A DNA stretch of 64,000 nt from Ectocarpus siliculosus. Lineage: Eukaryota; Sar; Phaeophyceae; Ectocarpales; Ectocarpaceae. This document shows, piece by piece, positions 1 through 11,100 of this stretch. The DNA lies in contig FN649755.1 in NCBI GenBank assembly GCA_000310025.1, positions 3,363,817 through 3,427,816 on the forward strand, given 5' to 3'. Position 1 is the stretch's first letter; each line of letters opens with the position of its first letter. Under the pieces are notes generated by a model. The model was given only the letters and a program-made list of their open reading frames with translations, had not been told where the DNA came from and searched no databases. Position numbers and translations under genes: made by a program.

Positions 1-1422
1 AAGTTTGAAGGCCGGCTGAGAAGGTTTCAAGACACAAATGAAATACTTAAGCGACGATGGCAAGCGCAACGTCAAAACTTCACAAGAAGAACTGTGTATA
101 CTTAACACAAAAAAAAAAGGCCGGATGCCGACCTATGGCTCTCTCGAAATGTAGGGATTCCTACAATTTCCAGCAGGCAGGTATAATCCACAAGTAATAA
201 GTACGTACGGACATATGAGGTACTGGGTAGAGAGAGATCGGAACGGTTTTTAATGTGAAGACACAACAACAACAACAACAACAACAATGAATGATGAAGG
301 TCCACCCGTCCTGCGTCGTTCGGTGTAAAATGATAAATGCGAAAGATTGACTGCGTAAAGATCCAGCGGGGTCTTTTTCGGCAGTGGCAAAGAAATATGC
401 AACCACATGTCGCAAACAAAAAAAGTTGAGCGGGATACTCTAGTAAATAGAACACCGCCTTCTCTGTTGTTGCAGGCAGGTTTGCTTCCACAACCCGGGA
501 ACCCAACCCACTCTTGTATTTCGGCCTACAAGACTCCAATCGACGCAAGCACCGGTAGGAGAGTGCGTGGCAGATGCCGTGTCAGCACAAGTCCACTCTC
601 CTACGACATCTATGTACAGTAGTACTGCTGTCGTTATAGCACCATGTGGAAGATCTCCGAGGGGTCCTCCTGCGCGGTAACGACAACATGGCGAGAGTTC
701 TACGTGTACCTGTCGTCGACACATGTGGCAGCCGCGCGACACACGAACGGATGTTTGCATCGCACTGTACTATGGTTCGCCGTGGCAGGAAGTATCCCGT
801 CCAGTTAGGTCGTTGCGGTAGTACGCGGACGTCGTTCGGCGTCTAGTCCATACTGCTGTAGCAAAAACACAGCACAGTAATCGAGCTACATATGCATGCA
901 ATTTTTTGCTCTGGTTCACTTTTGCCTCAACAACCCGAGAATCTCACGGCTGTATCTCGACCTACAAGACTCCAATCAACAAACCAGCACTGGCAGAAGT
1001 GCGTGGAAGATGCTGTGATAGCACAACTGAGTCGACACTCGTACGACTTCCATGTACAGTCGGCGTCTGGTCCATACTGTTGTAGAAATACAAAAATCGA
1101 GCCATTTGTTTTTGTTTTTTTCCCATACAAATAACAAGCGATGTATCACGTCACGACGACCATCCTGTGAGTATATATACTAGCGTTAAGGATTGCCCCC
1201 CCGCCCCCCAATGGGCCCCCAATGGGGCTGGGGGCCAACATCGTTTGCGTCGTGGAACGATCCTTCCATATAATGCAGGTACTCACCAAAGCCCAAAATT
1301 ATGGTGTCTACCGGTTGGCCATTCATCGCCTGCATGACGGTTTCCCCGGCGCACATGGGTCGTTATGAAAATCTGTTTGTTTCATTCCATTTGCCAAATG
1401 AATGTGCTGTTCGGTCATACAT
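1..1422. other. Non-coding, repeat-derived flank
   Basis: No convincing gene is seen. Two diverged direct copies of about 175 bp lie at 463-635 and 905-1088; they share CCTACAAGACTCCAATC and a TACGAC(A/T)TC(T/C)ATGTACAG block. A (CAA)n-tailed repeat end lies at 205-287. A short G/C-run tract lies near 1198-1232. Open frames here are short and carry no recognisable domain. Confidence 0.5.
205..287 (+). repeat. (CAA)n-tailed repeat end, copy 1
   Basis: About 55 bp beginning GTACGGACATA and ending GAACGGTTTTTAATGTGAAG runs straight into eight to nine CAA units. The same block precedes a CAA tract at 4906-5001, and a diverged version does at about 41190-41273. A conserved 3' block followed by a short simple-sequence tail suggests 5'-truncated copies of a non-LTR retroelement or SINE (inference). 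Confidence 0.6.
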
Positions 1423-1494
1423 GAGTGATACCGGCGGAACTAGGGAGGCTTGTGACGCTGCGGATACTGTACCTTAACGAAATTGGCTTGACAG
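1423..1494 (+). pseudogene. Orphan LRR exon (72 nt, phase 1), probably dead
   Basis: The frame from 1428 encodes IPAELGRLVTLRILYLNEIG followed by LTG, a plant-type leucine-rich repeat of about 24 residues. The block ends in ACAG|GTGACT, a plausible splice donor, and 72 nt back from it starts with GA, exactly as in the second LRR exon at 16604. The expected AG acceptor is absent (CAT precedes it). No flanking LRR exons are visible. Single-LRR exons of one repeat each are known from brown algal LRR receptor-like genes; this looks like an isolated relic of such a gene. The LINE fragment starts shortly downstream. Confidence 0.6.
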
Positions 1495-1689
1495 GTGACT
1501 TTCCTCGTTCTTCGTAGCGAAGGCGGTTACCATGTAGACGTTCACCGCCGGCACCTACTTGAGCTACGAGGTGTAATGGGTCCACAGTTGATTTTGGAAA
1601 GCACCTTCCCACTTTTTCTTCCAGACATGGAGATATCAGGTGTGAGCAGTGTTTGTTTGTGCTCTCTTTCCACCAGCTTGTCAGTCAAA

Positions 1690-4313
1690 GCAAACTCAGA
1701 CCACAACATGGTAGTAGCCACCGTCAACCTCGGTGGCAGGCTTGCCCACAACCGTGCAGTCCGGACTAAACCGAAACAGCAGCAATTCAACCGACGGGAA
1801 TTGCAGTTCGAAGCAGCACGGGGTGCGGTGACCAATCGGTTCCTCCTCAACCTCGACACACGACTGGACGAGCGAACAACCACCGCCGCGGAATTGGCGA
1901 CCGACTTTACCAATGCTCTCCTCGAAGCAGCGCGGACGAACCTAGGGGAGGAACCGCGGAGACGCCGCACGCAGGAGTGGTGTGAGACCCCAGAGACGAG
2001 AGCAGCACTGTAGAAGGCCCTTACCAAACGGTGGGAAGCGCGCCGGGCGATGAGGGGCAACTGGAACTCAGCGCAACGTGGAGAACTCTCAAAGCAGCGT
2101 GTAAGGGAGTGGCTACAGCAGTCGAAACGGGCATTTATGCCCACCTTGACGGATATGTGACTGAACTCGAAGCAATCTACAAAGATCGCGACATAAGAGG
2201 ACTGCACCAACACCTCAAGAGATCAGTGGGCCTGAGCGGGAGACAAGCGGGGGGAAAGCATTTCGTCGCGGATGCGAACGGCGTGCTGCTCCGGAACAGG
2301 GACGACATCCTCCAACGGTGGGCGAGATTCTTCAGCACCCTACTCAACACCAAACCCCCCACCCTGAACCCAGACATCATCGAACGAGTGACGCAGCGGC
2401 CAGCGACACGTGACACTCAACGGTTGGGAGAGGTGCCAGAACTCGAGGAGGTGGCACGGGCAGCGAAAGGCCTCAAGAACTGGAAGGCACCCGGCCATGA
2501 CTCCCTCCCTGCCGAGTTGCTCAAGATCGATGACGACGAACCCGTTGTCCTGAGACACCTCCACACCATCCTCGTCAAGGTGTGAAACGGAGGAGATATC
2601 CCCCATATGTGGAAGGACGCAACCATCAAGGTGCTGTACAAGATGGGTTACCGGTCCAACTGTAACAACTACAGGGGGATTTCGCTACTATCTCACGTAG
2701 GCAAGGTCCCCACCAAGATCGTCACCAACCGTCTAAGCGCCTTCTGCGAAGCCAACAACATCCTCCCGGAGGAAGAGTGCGGATTTCGACCCGGGCGATC
2801 CACCGTCGACATGCTGTTCGTCGTGCGCCGCCTCCAGGAGCTGGGGCGGAGAAAGAAAATACCGCTCTACATGTGCTTCGTCGACTTGAAGAAGGCGTAT
2901 GATTCGGTGGACCGAGAGATGCTATGGAAGGTGCTGGCCAGGGCCGGGATTCCCGCGAAGCGAATCAATATCATCCGCGAATTCCACGATGGAATGCGGG
3001 CCCGGATGCGAATGGACGACGGAGAACTATCGGACTGGTTCTTCGTCACACAGGGCGTGCGACAAGGATGTGTGCTATCCCCACTGCTGTTCAACATCTT
3101 CTTCGCCGAGGTCCTCGAGGTCGTCGTTATCCGATTCAGCGAGGATGATGTTGTTCTGCGGAGTCTGGTGTGCTTGGAGGAGGGGAAGACGGAAGCGGGG
3201 GGGGGGGAGGAGACACTCCTTGACCGAGTACGGAGGGCAGTATGGGGGGTGCTGTATGCCGATGATGCCGGCGTCGTATCGAGGTCTGCAGAAGGACTGG
3301 CGAGAATGATGACCATCATCGTTGAGGTGTTCGGGGAGTTCGGGCTACGGTGTCGGAGAAGAAGACAGAGACGCTCCTGATGCGCGCGAAGGACAAGTCG
3401 ACTACAACATCACAGCCCCCCCCGCCTCCACCACTGACCATCGAAGCCGCGGGACAGAAATACGCCCAGACGACCGAGTTCCGGTACCTCGGTGGCCTCG
3501 TCAACGAACATGGCGACCTCACCCGGGAGATCAGCTACAGGAGCAGAGGAGCGCGGGCGTGCCTCAGGCGATATGGCCAGGAGTTCTTCGACAGACCGAA
3601 AGCGCCATTCCGACTCAAGATCCGCCTCCAGGCGGAGGCGATGGAGGCACTGCTGTACGGCTGCATGACATGGTCACAACTCAGCGCCACTATCAGACGC
3701 TGCGGTCGACACACCATCGACTGCTCCTTCGAGTTATCGGGTATAAGCGCAAGAAAGACACCTACCGGCAGCTCTCGTACGCCCAGACGCTGAAGAGGGT
3801 CGAATGCCAGAGCGTTGAAGCCACAATCCGACAACGACGCCTATTGTTCGCGGGAGCACTGGCAAGGCAGCCAGACGGGCGACTCCCGAAACGACTGATG
3901 CTCGGCGAGCTGGCGGGGGGGGAGAAGCCACGTAGGGGGGACAGGAACAGAACTGGCCGAAGTGTGTGCTCGACGACCTGAAGGCATTCGGGGCCGACCA
4001 CGGATCTACGAAAACCGACCCATGTTGTGTCGGAATTCCCGTACCGAAAGATACGGCACCGAAGTTAAGGTGGACGGAAGCCGCGAAGGTGGAGGGGGGA
4101 GTACCCTGGCATGCGGCGGTGCTGCAGGGAGCTGAGAGGTTCATGACCTCCTGGCACGAGAAGGAAGAAGAGGCCAGCCGACAACGAGCGCTCAAACGAA
4201 ACCACAAGCCAACAACCAATGGGGCGGGAGGGGGGCAGGAGACGGACGAGATGGCGAGGGAAGAAAGCAAACGAGCAGAGACGGACCGAGTGGCACGATA
4301 CGTGCCGGATTGA
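1690..4313 (+). pseudogene. LINE endonuclease/reverse transcriptase ORF, broken
   Basis: The frame is interrupted by a TAG at 2011-2013 (reading continues in frame to about 2140), a frameshift near 2140, a TGA at 2583-2585 where the downstream frame continues unchanged, a frameshift near 3350 just after the RT palm, and further shifts near 3780 and 3970. The RT palm itself (2607-3380) is open and keeps both motif A (about 2884-2907) and the YADD box (3256-3267). With this many lesions the copy cannot encode a working enzyme. It could still be a trans-mobilised or silent relic. Confidence 0.8.
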
Positions 4314-4330
4314 ATTTCTTTCAGCCAATT
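1690..4330 (+). mobile_element. 5'-truncated non-LTR retrotransposon (LINE), degraded
   Basis: The element starts inside the apurinic-type endonuclease domain (SDHNMVVATVNL near 1699, the catalytic SDH motif) and runs through a full reverse transcriptase to a C-terminal region ending at a stop at 4313. Most of the endonuclease and any ORF1 are missing, as is usual for 5' truncation. The RT has FRPGRSTVDM, the DLKKAYDS motif A, QGVRQGCVLSPLLFN and YADD. The C-terminal ladder (LLFAGALARQ, LPKR, GEL) resembles RTE-like LINEs, but I cannot fix the clade. A C-run near 4330 marks the approximate 3' end; no poly(A) or target duplication was recognised. Confidence 0.8.
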
Positions 4331-4905
4331 CCCCCCCCCCAACGCTGCACCATTGCACCAACCCCCCAGTAGTGATTTCGTAACATTACAATGTATCGCT
4401 GGTTGGTGGCCATGTTTGCGTGCGTGTTTGCTTCTTCGTAAGTGGTCTCTCCACCGTGTGCCTTATTCTGCCTCATACTTCTTGTTATTTTCGGCCTGGT
4501 CCCTCTTTGTCCTCGCCCTTTTTCATTGGATTTTCATTTTATTTTCATTTTATTTTCTCTTCTCCTTACGGTTTCCATTTTCATTTCTTCTCTTTGTTCT
4601 CTTTTTTCTCTTTTTCTCTCTTTTTTTCTCTCTTGTTCTGTGCCAGATGGCCTGGTCTCTGCTTGCATTGTGAAGTACCAAGATTGAACCAAGGGGGTGT
4701 ACCTCTTTCTCCGGCCCATGATAGATAGTGACTGCTAGTCTCAGTTCATACCTCGCATAACGCGCAGAGGGAGTGGAGGATTCCAGAATATCTGTCGTTG
4801 ATTTCCATTGACTTGCGGACCCCTCGGGGCCAGTTTATTTGAGTGTACCTTTTTAGGGTAGTTAACCTGTGACCACGGGAATCGACCGCGTCGAGTGTTG
4901 GATCA
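4331..4905. other. Non-coding; pyrimidine-rich tract
   Basis: No gene seen. A strongly pyrimidine-rich, T-dominated stretch covers about 4500-4640 (repeats of TTTTCATTTTATTTTC and CTCTTTTTCTC). It generates spurious hydrophobic open frames, which I do not count. Confidence 0.5.
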
Positions 4906-4962
4906 GTACGGACATACGAAGGGACTGGGTAGAGAGAGATCGGAACGGTTTTTAATGTGAAG

Positions 4963-5001
<39 letters not shown>
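4906..5001 (+). repeat. (CAA)n-tailed repeat end, copy 2
   Basis: Near-identical to 205-287: GTACGGACATACGAAGGGAC, then GGGTAGAGAGAGATCGGAAC and the GGTTTTTAATGTGAAGAC block, followed by about 12 CAA/ACA units. It lies about 120 bp upstream of the copia-like element. Sequence upstream of the block differs from copy 1, so the shared unit begins close to GTACGGAC. Confidence 0.65.
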
Positions 5002-5119
5002 TGTAGCTGACATGGCATTGACATGAGCGTTGGAAGATCTCTCGGTATCATTCCTGCACGAAGGAGGAGCGCTGCTTTGAAGGGGTACCTGGTGATGATA
5101 CTTGTCTCGTCGTGTGGAC

Positions 5120-5124
5120 AGCAT
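5120..5124. repeat. Target site duplication of copia-like element, left (AGCAT)
   Basis: AGCAT directly precedes the left LTR and AGCAT directly follows the right LTR (16286-16290). Five bases is the usual size for LTR-retrotransposon integration. Confidence 0.85.
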
Positions 5125-5434
5125 TGATAGATATACTTGTAGCAATGCCAAGTGGTTGTAGGGTTGTGTGGACGTGGAATGTATTTCCAGGGTGTGCAAG
5201 GTACCCCTGTTGTATACTGCGTCGCCCCCTCATGGTGGTGCGTGCACGCGTGCGTGCAGTTCATGTGTTCATGTGTTCATGTGTTCATGTTAGTCCATGT
5301 TTTTCATGTGAAGAAGAAGTCTATACGACAAACCCAGCACATCTTTCCTCCTTGGCGCGAGTTCGCCGAGTTGCCGACACCCTATTCAACACACGTCTTG
5401 CAACAAGCTACCCCCAGTTCGGATCATCCTAACA
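5125..5434 (+). repeat. 5' LTR of copia-like element
   Basis: It starts TGATAGATATACTTGT and ends ATCATCCTAACA. It contains a run of TTCATGTG units near 5260-5290 and matches 15975-16285 end to end. No coding frame is expected. Internal DNA starts with CGCTAACGTGTGATATCAT; I could not assign a tRNA primer. Confidence 0.85.
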
Positions 5435-5507
5435 CGCTAACGTGTGATATCATACGGGATCCCGAGGTGAGGTTAGCTGTAAAAGGGTTCGGCTAGAGAA
5501 GTAGATC

Positions 5508-5942
5508 ATGGAAGCCCTCAACCTCAGCAGCTTTACTGAAGAGGACCGCCAAGCATTATCGGCGCACATCAAAGAGGAAGTGGAGAAGGGAATACAAGAA
5601 AAAATCAAGGAAACCGAAGAGAAGCGTCCCGCATCAGAGAGCGTGGACAAGCCCCCCGATGGAGGCGATCCCCGGCATGCTCGGCCGGCTGGAACAGCGT
5701 TAGACCCGCAACCTGAAGACCAGCCACGATCGTTGGAGGACCGTCTCGTTGATTCCTTCGCGCGGGCAATGCGAAGGACCAACACCCCGGGGGAGGAAAC
5801 CAGGGAAGTCTTACCCCCTAAGGACACCATCCGTGTCAGTCCTGTAATACATGTAGCCCCATTTACGGGTGTGTTCGATTCTAGTGGCGATGTCCAGGTT
5901 GGAGTACAAGTTTTTGAGAGCCAATTTCGGATGTTCATATAA
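5508..5942 (+). pseudogene. Possible gag-like N-terminal ORF of the copia-like element
   Basis: A 144-codon ORF with an ATG start 74 bp after the 5' LTR, where gag normally starts in such elements. The N-terminal half is charged and helical (EEDRQALSAHIKEEVEKGIQ); the middle is proline- and charge-rich. No zinc knuckle or capsid motif is seen and the frame stops well short of a full gag-pol polyprotein. Assignment rests on position, not on a recognised domain. Downstream lies a 55-bp tandem array, then the nested gypsy element. Confidence 0.4.
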
Positions 5943-6212
5943 CACTGGAGATGCCGAGCAGCAACACCATCAGCATGCGCCTACTAGGGTCGTAGATCCG
6001 CTCAGGCACGTGATGATCTGCTCACCGGTTTACGTCTGAAGTGGTTTTGGTATGTGCTTGCATGCTTGTCTTCGTCGATTTCGTTTGGGTGTGCTCCGAT
6101 AAACCTACAGCACACCTTGTTGAGTTCTGCATACATGCGCGTCATCATCTTGCACATGTTTTTCCTGAGAGATACAGCAGTAGACCCCATCAAAGGGCGT
6201 TCTATTCTAGAT

Positions 6213-6411
6213 AAGGTTGCCAGTGATCCACACAAAACTGCGAGGTTAAATGGATATTGAGTCACGTAAGGTTGCCAGTCACCCACACAAAACTGCGAGG
6301 TTAAATGGATATTGCGTCACGTAAGGTTGCCAGTCACCCACAAAACTGCGAGGTTGTATGGCTACTACGCCACGTAAGGTTGCCAGTCACCCACAGAAAC
6401 TGAAAGATTAG
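6213..6411. repeat. 55-bp tandem array inside the copia-like element
   Basis: Four units start with AAGGTTGCCAGT at 6213, 6268, 6323 and 6376 (spacing 55, 55, 53). Each continues CACCCACACAAAACTGCGAGGTTAAATGG with a few changes. The array lies in the left internal part of the copia-like element, before the gypsy insertion. The surrounding 5943-6539 holds no recognisable gene. Confidence 0.8.
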
Positions 6412-6539
6412 ATGAGATTGTCAGCGAATCCTAACCAAGCTGCTGCATATACCTTCTTGAGTGCTTTGTAGTTGATGGAAATGTTTTGTCCCGTATGTGT
6501 TAAAATACAGAGATTGATCTCCGACTCATTATTTTTGCG

Positions 6540-6543
6540 TTCA
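6540..6543. repeat. Target site duplication of gypsy element, left (TTCA)
   Basis: TTCA precedes the left LTR; TTCA follows the right LTR at 13875-13878. Four bases is within the usual 4-6 bp for Ty3/gypsy integrases. Confidence 0.75.
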
Positions 6544-6869
6544 TGAGGACACTGGCTACTGTCAGAGACAGAGGCCGGTGCCGTGGCAGTATTATCCCAC
6601 TGCCAGGGGAAGGCTATTTCCTCTCGTGATGTGTAAACGAGGAGAAGAGGGTAGAAAGAGAGAGTGGCCATAGCGGCAGAGGGAGAGGAGAGTCGAAGAC
6701 TCTCCGCTTCCACTTTCGGCAAGTGACCAGGGACTTCGGAAGATATCCATCTCCGACGGTGCCTTTCCTGTCACTCTCCTTGTGACAAGATACCCCGAGG
6801 GAGCCATATCTTCCTACACTTTGTATGTGCACACATGGTTGGTTATACTCCTGACAGGTGTCCTCCACA
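6544..6869 (-). repeat. 3' LTR of gypsy element
   Basis: It matches 13550-13874 over its full length with about 98% identity. It keeps TG...CA ends in the minus orientation. Open frames in it are duplicates of those in the other LTR and are not genes. Confidence 0.9.
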
Positions 6870-6884
6870 TCACCCCCCCCTCTA
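6870..6884 (-). promoter_or_regulatory. Polypurine tract of gypsy element
   Basis: On the minus strand the bases just upstream of the 3' LTR read AGAGGGGGGGGTGA. This is where plus-strand DNA priming occurs in LTR elements. It supports the LTR boundary and the minus orientation. Confidence 0.8.
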
Positions 6885-7703
6885 TGCGCCACAAGTCCAT
6901 CTGTGCTAAAGATGTGCTTTTGGCGGCCATAGCCATGAGTGGCTCATGGAGACACATGTATTGGAGTTAACCTACCTGGTACAACATCATCAACTCAGCC
7001 TGATTATCATACAACGCGTGTTAAAAAACACGGAGTCTTCAGACGGAGTAGTGATAGATGTGGTCCATACTAGTATAGTCTAGACAAAATTGTGGGTACT
7101 GGGCTACCATGATGACAGCTAGTGTACTAAAATATTTCGCATGATAATGCTGTGGGGTTGATGAGGGATAAACTTGTAATGAGGTGACCCTCTGGCAAGT
7201 TTGTCTATTCATCATAATTAAAATCTTTACGAGAGATAGACTCGTAATGAGGTGACCCTCCGGCGAGTCTGTCTTTTCTTCATAAAAAAATATCGTGATG
7301 AGGAATAAACTTGTAATGAGGTGACCCTCTGACAAGTTTATCTATTCACCAAAACATATTATAGTGATGGAGGATGAACTTGTAATGAGGTGACCTCTGG
7401 CAAGTTTATCTATTCATAAAAAAATAAGATATTGATGGGATGAACTTGTAATGAGGTGACCCTCTGGCAAGTTTATCTATTCATAAAAAAAATAAGATGT
7501 TGGGACAGCGGTGGTATAATTCAACTCTCCTCGCGAGTGTTTCCCCAAACACTTCAAAAATAGGTTGTTTCCACTGGATACAACCAACCACCGTGGCTAC
7601 TGGTCCTGTGCTAAATATATATAACACAGAATAATAGTAGTATAAATTTGTCCCAAGTCTCGGAAAAGATAGACGTGGCAACTGTTAGGAACGATAGAAT
7701 AAA
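6885..7703 (-). other. 3' non-coding region of gypsy element
   Basis: Between the end of the chromodomain-like tail and the polypurine tract there is no recognisable protein. The main content is the hairpin tandem array at 7158-7480. Some gypsy elements carry an extra ORF here; I see none. Confidence 0.6.
7158..7480. repeat. Five-unit tandem array of nested hairpins in gypsy 3' region
   Basis: Five units of about 65-75 bp share AACTTGTAATGAGGTGACCC and then TCTGGCAAGTTTATCTATTC. In each, AAACTTG pairs with CAAGTTT and, inside that, GAGG pairs with CCTC around TGAC. In unit 2 (about 7230) both outer arms changed together, to AGACTCG and CGAGTCT, which keeps the pairing. A/T-rich spacers separate units. 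Confidence 0.85.
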
Positions 7704-8135
7704 TCAATCGTTTAATTTCCGGGCCCTAGTTCGTTTTCGTTTGCTAGTACGGCAGGGCAATTGAGTATCACTCTGTGTCGTAGCAGAACGCGACTTGGGT
7801 AATGGACCCTCCTTTAGGAGCCTTCTTCGTCGCTTCTTGGTTTTGTTCGGTGGCTCAGAGCCACTTTGCGTTGCCAATTTTCGACATAAAGGTTCTTGAG
7901 GAGTAGCTGCCTGTTTTCGTTTTCGTTTCCCCGTTTTACTGGGTGATTTTAGGTCTCCCTGTTCAACTGGGGCACGAGACGACGATTTATCAGGCTGCAC
8001 GATTTCCAAACCACAACGGATTCGGTAGGCAGATATCATTTCTTGACATTGTGGAATTTCGTCTGCTCTATATTCAAGGTCTGACTCGGGGCCGTAGCCT
8101 CGAAGACGCAAACGATACTTGTAGTTGTACGGGGT
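7704..8135 (-). pseudogene. Chromodomain-like C-terminus of gypsy integrase (frameshifted)
   Basis: The minus frame reads YRLRLRGYGPESDLEYRADE followed by IPQCQEMISAYR, which matches the second half of a chromodomain (hydrophobic strand, aromatic-cage strand, C-terminal helix). The first strand (ESYVVDKVVSHKAENP) lies in the preceding frame ending near 8125; a single-base loss in the CCCC run there explains the shift. The tail after the domain is very basic (KRKRK, KKRRRR). Such domains steer insertion toward marked heterochromatin in known chromoviruses; target choice here is inference. Confidence 0.65.
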
Positions 8136-11100
8136 TTTCGGCCTTATGGCTTACCACTTTGTCAACGACGTAGGATTCAATTTTCGGTTGAGCTTCGTCG
8201 GGATGGTCTAGCTCGGGCAACGGAATCTGGCGTCCTAAGAAAAACTCGGAAAGCTTATCAAAGTCTGGCGCAGGTGGCGTTTTCCTCGCGTAGTACTGTT
8301 TAATGTGGGCTAAATGGACCGAAACTTCTCGAGTTTCGTTCTGGCGTCTCACTCTACATACCACCGGTGATAATTTAGAGCAGATGACGTAGGGTCCTCT
8401 CCACGGTAACAATAATTTCGGATTTGGTCCATCCGAATCCTGGTATGGGCGGTACACAAGTACTAGATCACCAGGTTTAAACACAGGGATAGGGCGCAGT
8501 TTAGTCCGATACGTTACGGCGCGCTAGTTCAAAAGCAACCTGTAGATTTTCCTGTGTTGTTTTAGAGAATTCCTCAGTATTCGCTGTTGTTCCTACATGA
8601 GGGATGCCGAGAATAATGTCAATTAGTAGTCGTGGCTTTCGACCAAACATAAGAAAGAATGGTGTTTCATGTATGGTGGAGCTAAATGACGTGTTGTAAG
8701 CCAGTTGGACAAAAGGCAGCAATGATGCCCAGTTATCGCGGTTATGGAACTATGCATGGCAAGCATTGCGTGCATGGTAGCATGTACTCGTTCTGAGACA
8801 GAATTACCCTGCGGACGGTATGGTGTCGTGCGGGTTTTCTTATAGTTCAGAATACGCTGTAATTGGTGGACTACACTGTTCTCAAATTCAGGTCCTTGGT
8901 CGGAATGCAACACTTCAGGCGATCCAAAGATGCTGATGATGCGGTCGATAATGGCCTGAGCGACAGTGATTGCTGACTTGTTGGGAATCGGAGTCAACAC
9001 GGTGAATCGGGTTAGGTGGTCCATCATGGATAGGACATATTTGCACCGTACCCCGGCGGCTGAAACTGATTCTACTTTATATTCAACTAGGTCAACCGAA
9101 ATACGTTCAAACGGTCTTTGTACTGGTACATGTCCCGTTGGTAATTTGTTCCGGTTGTGGGCTGTTTTCCGACGTTGACAGGCTTGGCATTCTTGACACC
9201 AAGTACGGACGTCCCGATTCATGGTTGGCCACCAGTACTTTTGGCGGATCTTCTCATAAGTCGGTCTAGACGCTAAGTGACCCCCAGATAATACGTGGTC
9301 ATGATAGGCGTGTAGCACTAGTCCGGTAAGGGCGTAAGGCAACACCAATTGGTCACTAAACGTACTACGTTTCCGGAGGTAGCCTGGTAAATACGATTTA
9401 AACAGCAATTGGTCACTAAACGTACTACGTTTCCGGAGGTAGCCTGGTAAATACGATTTAAACAGCAATCCATCACGCACGAAGTGGTACGATATGGAAG
9501 TGGTTGTCTCGTCATCAGGTAATTGAGCGTCAGGTTTTGAAAGATAGTCGATATATGTGCCATATTCAAGAGCTTGTTTTTCACGCAAGATATCGCGGTT
9601 AATAGTTTCAAATACGTTGGTCGCGCTAATATAAACTGATTTCTCAGCGAATAATTCGCGATCACTTTGAACCGGTCGCAAGTTTTCCAAACGATCTGCA
9701 GACACTTGGTACGGACGTGGTGGAACAATCGAATGCAGCGCAGGGTCATCAGGCACATTCCTACATATCGGTGCAAGTTGCGGTGCTTCCAACTGTTGTT
9801 GGTGATCGAACGCAAACAACCGAGATAGGGTGTCTGGGACTACATGTAACTTTCCCGGCTTGTGTCGCACTGTAAAGTCAAAGGACTGCAAAGCGATTGC
9901 CCATCTGGTCAGCATATTAGACGTGTCTTGCATTGTGTACAAATATCTCAATGCCGCGTGATCCGTGACAACTTCTAAATGTCTGCCCCACAAGTAGGGT
10001 CGCCAGTGTTGTAAACTCAAAACCACACCGTAGCATTCCTTCATCGTCGCAGAGTAATGACGTTGAGCCTTGTTAAATCGTTGGCTAAAATAAGCGATAA
10101 TATTCACATCGTCGCCGTTCTTTTGGCCCAGGAATGCTCCTGCACCAACTTCACTAGCATCTACGTGAACCACGAAGTCTTTGGTAAAGTCAGGGAAACA
10201 TAACACAGGTGCTTTGCTGAGTAAACGTTTGATCTCTGCAAAAGCCTTATCATGTTCCTGGTTCCAACGTTTTGCGATCGATTTTACATGCTCTTTTTGT
10301 GTGAGTTCGACTAGCGGTGCGATCACCGTAGAAAGGTCGGGTATAAATTTCCTCACATAGTTAACCATTCCCAATACTGAGCGAAGCGCTTTGATTGTTT
10401 TGGGTGCAGGCAAATCGACAATAGACTTTATACGATCTTCCCCAACACGAATCCCTTTTTCCGACAGTATATGCCCCAGGTATTTTACTTCCTGTGGTCC
10501 AAATTGTACTTTGGAGGGTTTCAAGGTAAGACCGGCCGCTTGGAGTGCTTGGAGCTTGCTTTCTAATAAGGTTAGATGGCTCTCCCAATTTGAGCTGCAG
10601 CAAATAATGTCGCCCATATACACCAAAAGTCCACTGCGTGGTCCGAAGTGAGAGAATGTCAGAGACATCATACGGGCAAGTAGAAAAGGAGCATTCGCAA
10701 TTCCGAAGGGGAGGCGTTTGAAAACCCATTTCCCTTTGTGTGTCACAAACGCAGTCTTTTCTTGTTCTGCTTCGTCTACTTCGATTTGGTGGTAGGCTGA
10801 CTGGATATCGCAGACAGTAATAAATTTTGCACCTCCAACGGTATCAATATGGGATTCTATATCTGGCATGGGCCAACATTTTCGAATTAAACTCTTGTTA
10901 ATAGTAGAGCGGTAGTCAACGCAGAATCGAGGAGTGTCATCAGCTTTTGCTACGATGGTAACAGCAGATCCCCACGAACTGGGTCTCTGTTCAATAATCT
11001 CCTCGTCTTCCATTTGTTCCACACACTTGTCGATAACTTCTGGTGCTCTAGTATTAGTACGATAGGGAGCACGGTCGACTGGTATAGTGCCTGGTTCTAG

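Noticed and set aside
4353-4728. Overlapping Phe/Leu-rich ORFs
   Set aside because: Products of a pyrimidine-rich low-complexity tract, present in all three frames.
7158-7480. Hammerhead ribozyme in the GATGAGG hairpin array
   Set aside because: GATGAG is present but the CUGAUGA...GAAA core and cleavage triplet geometry are not found on either strand.
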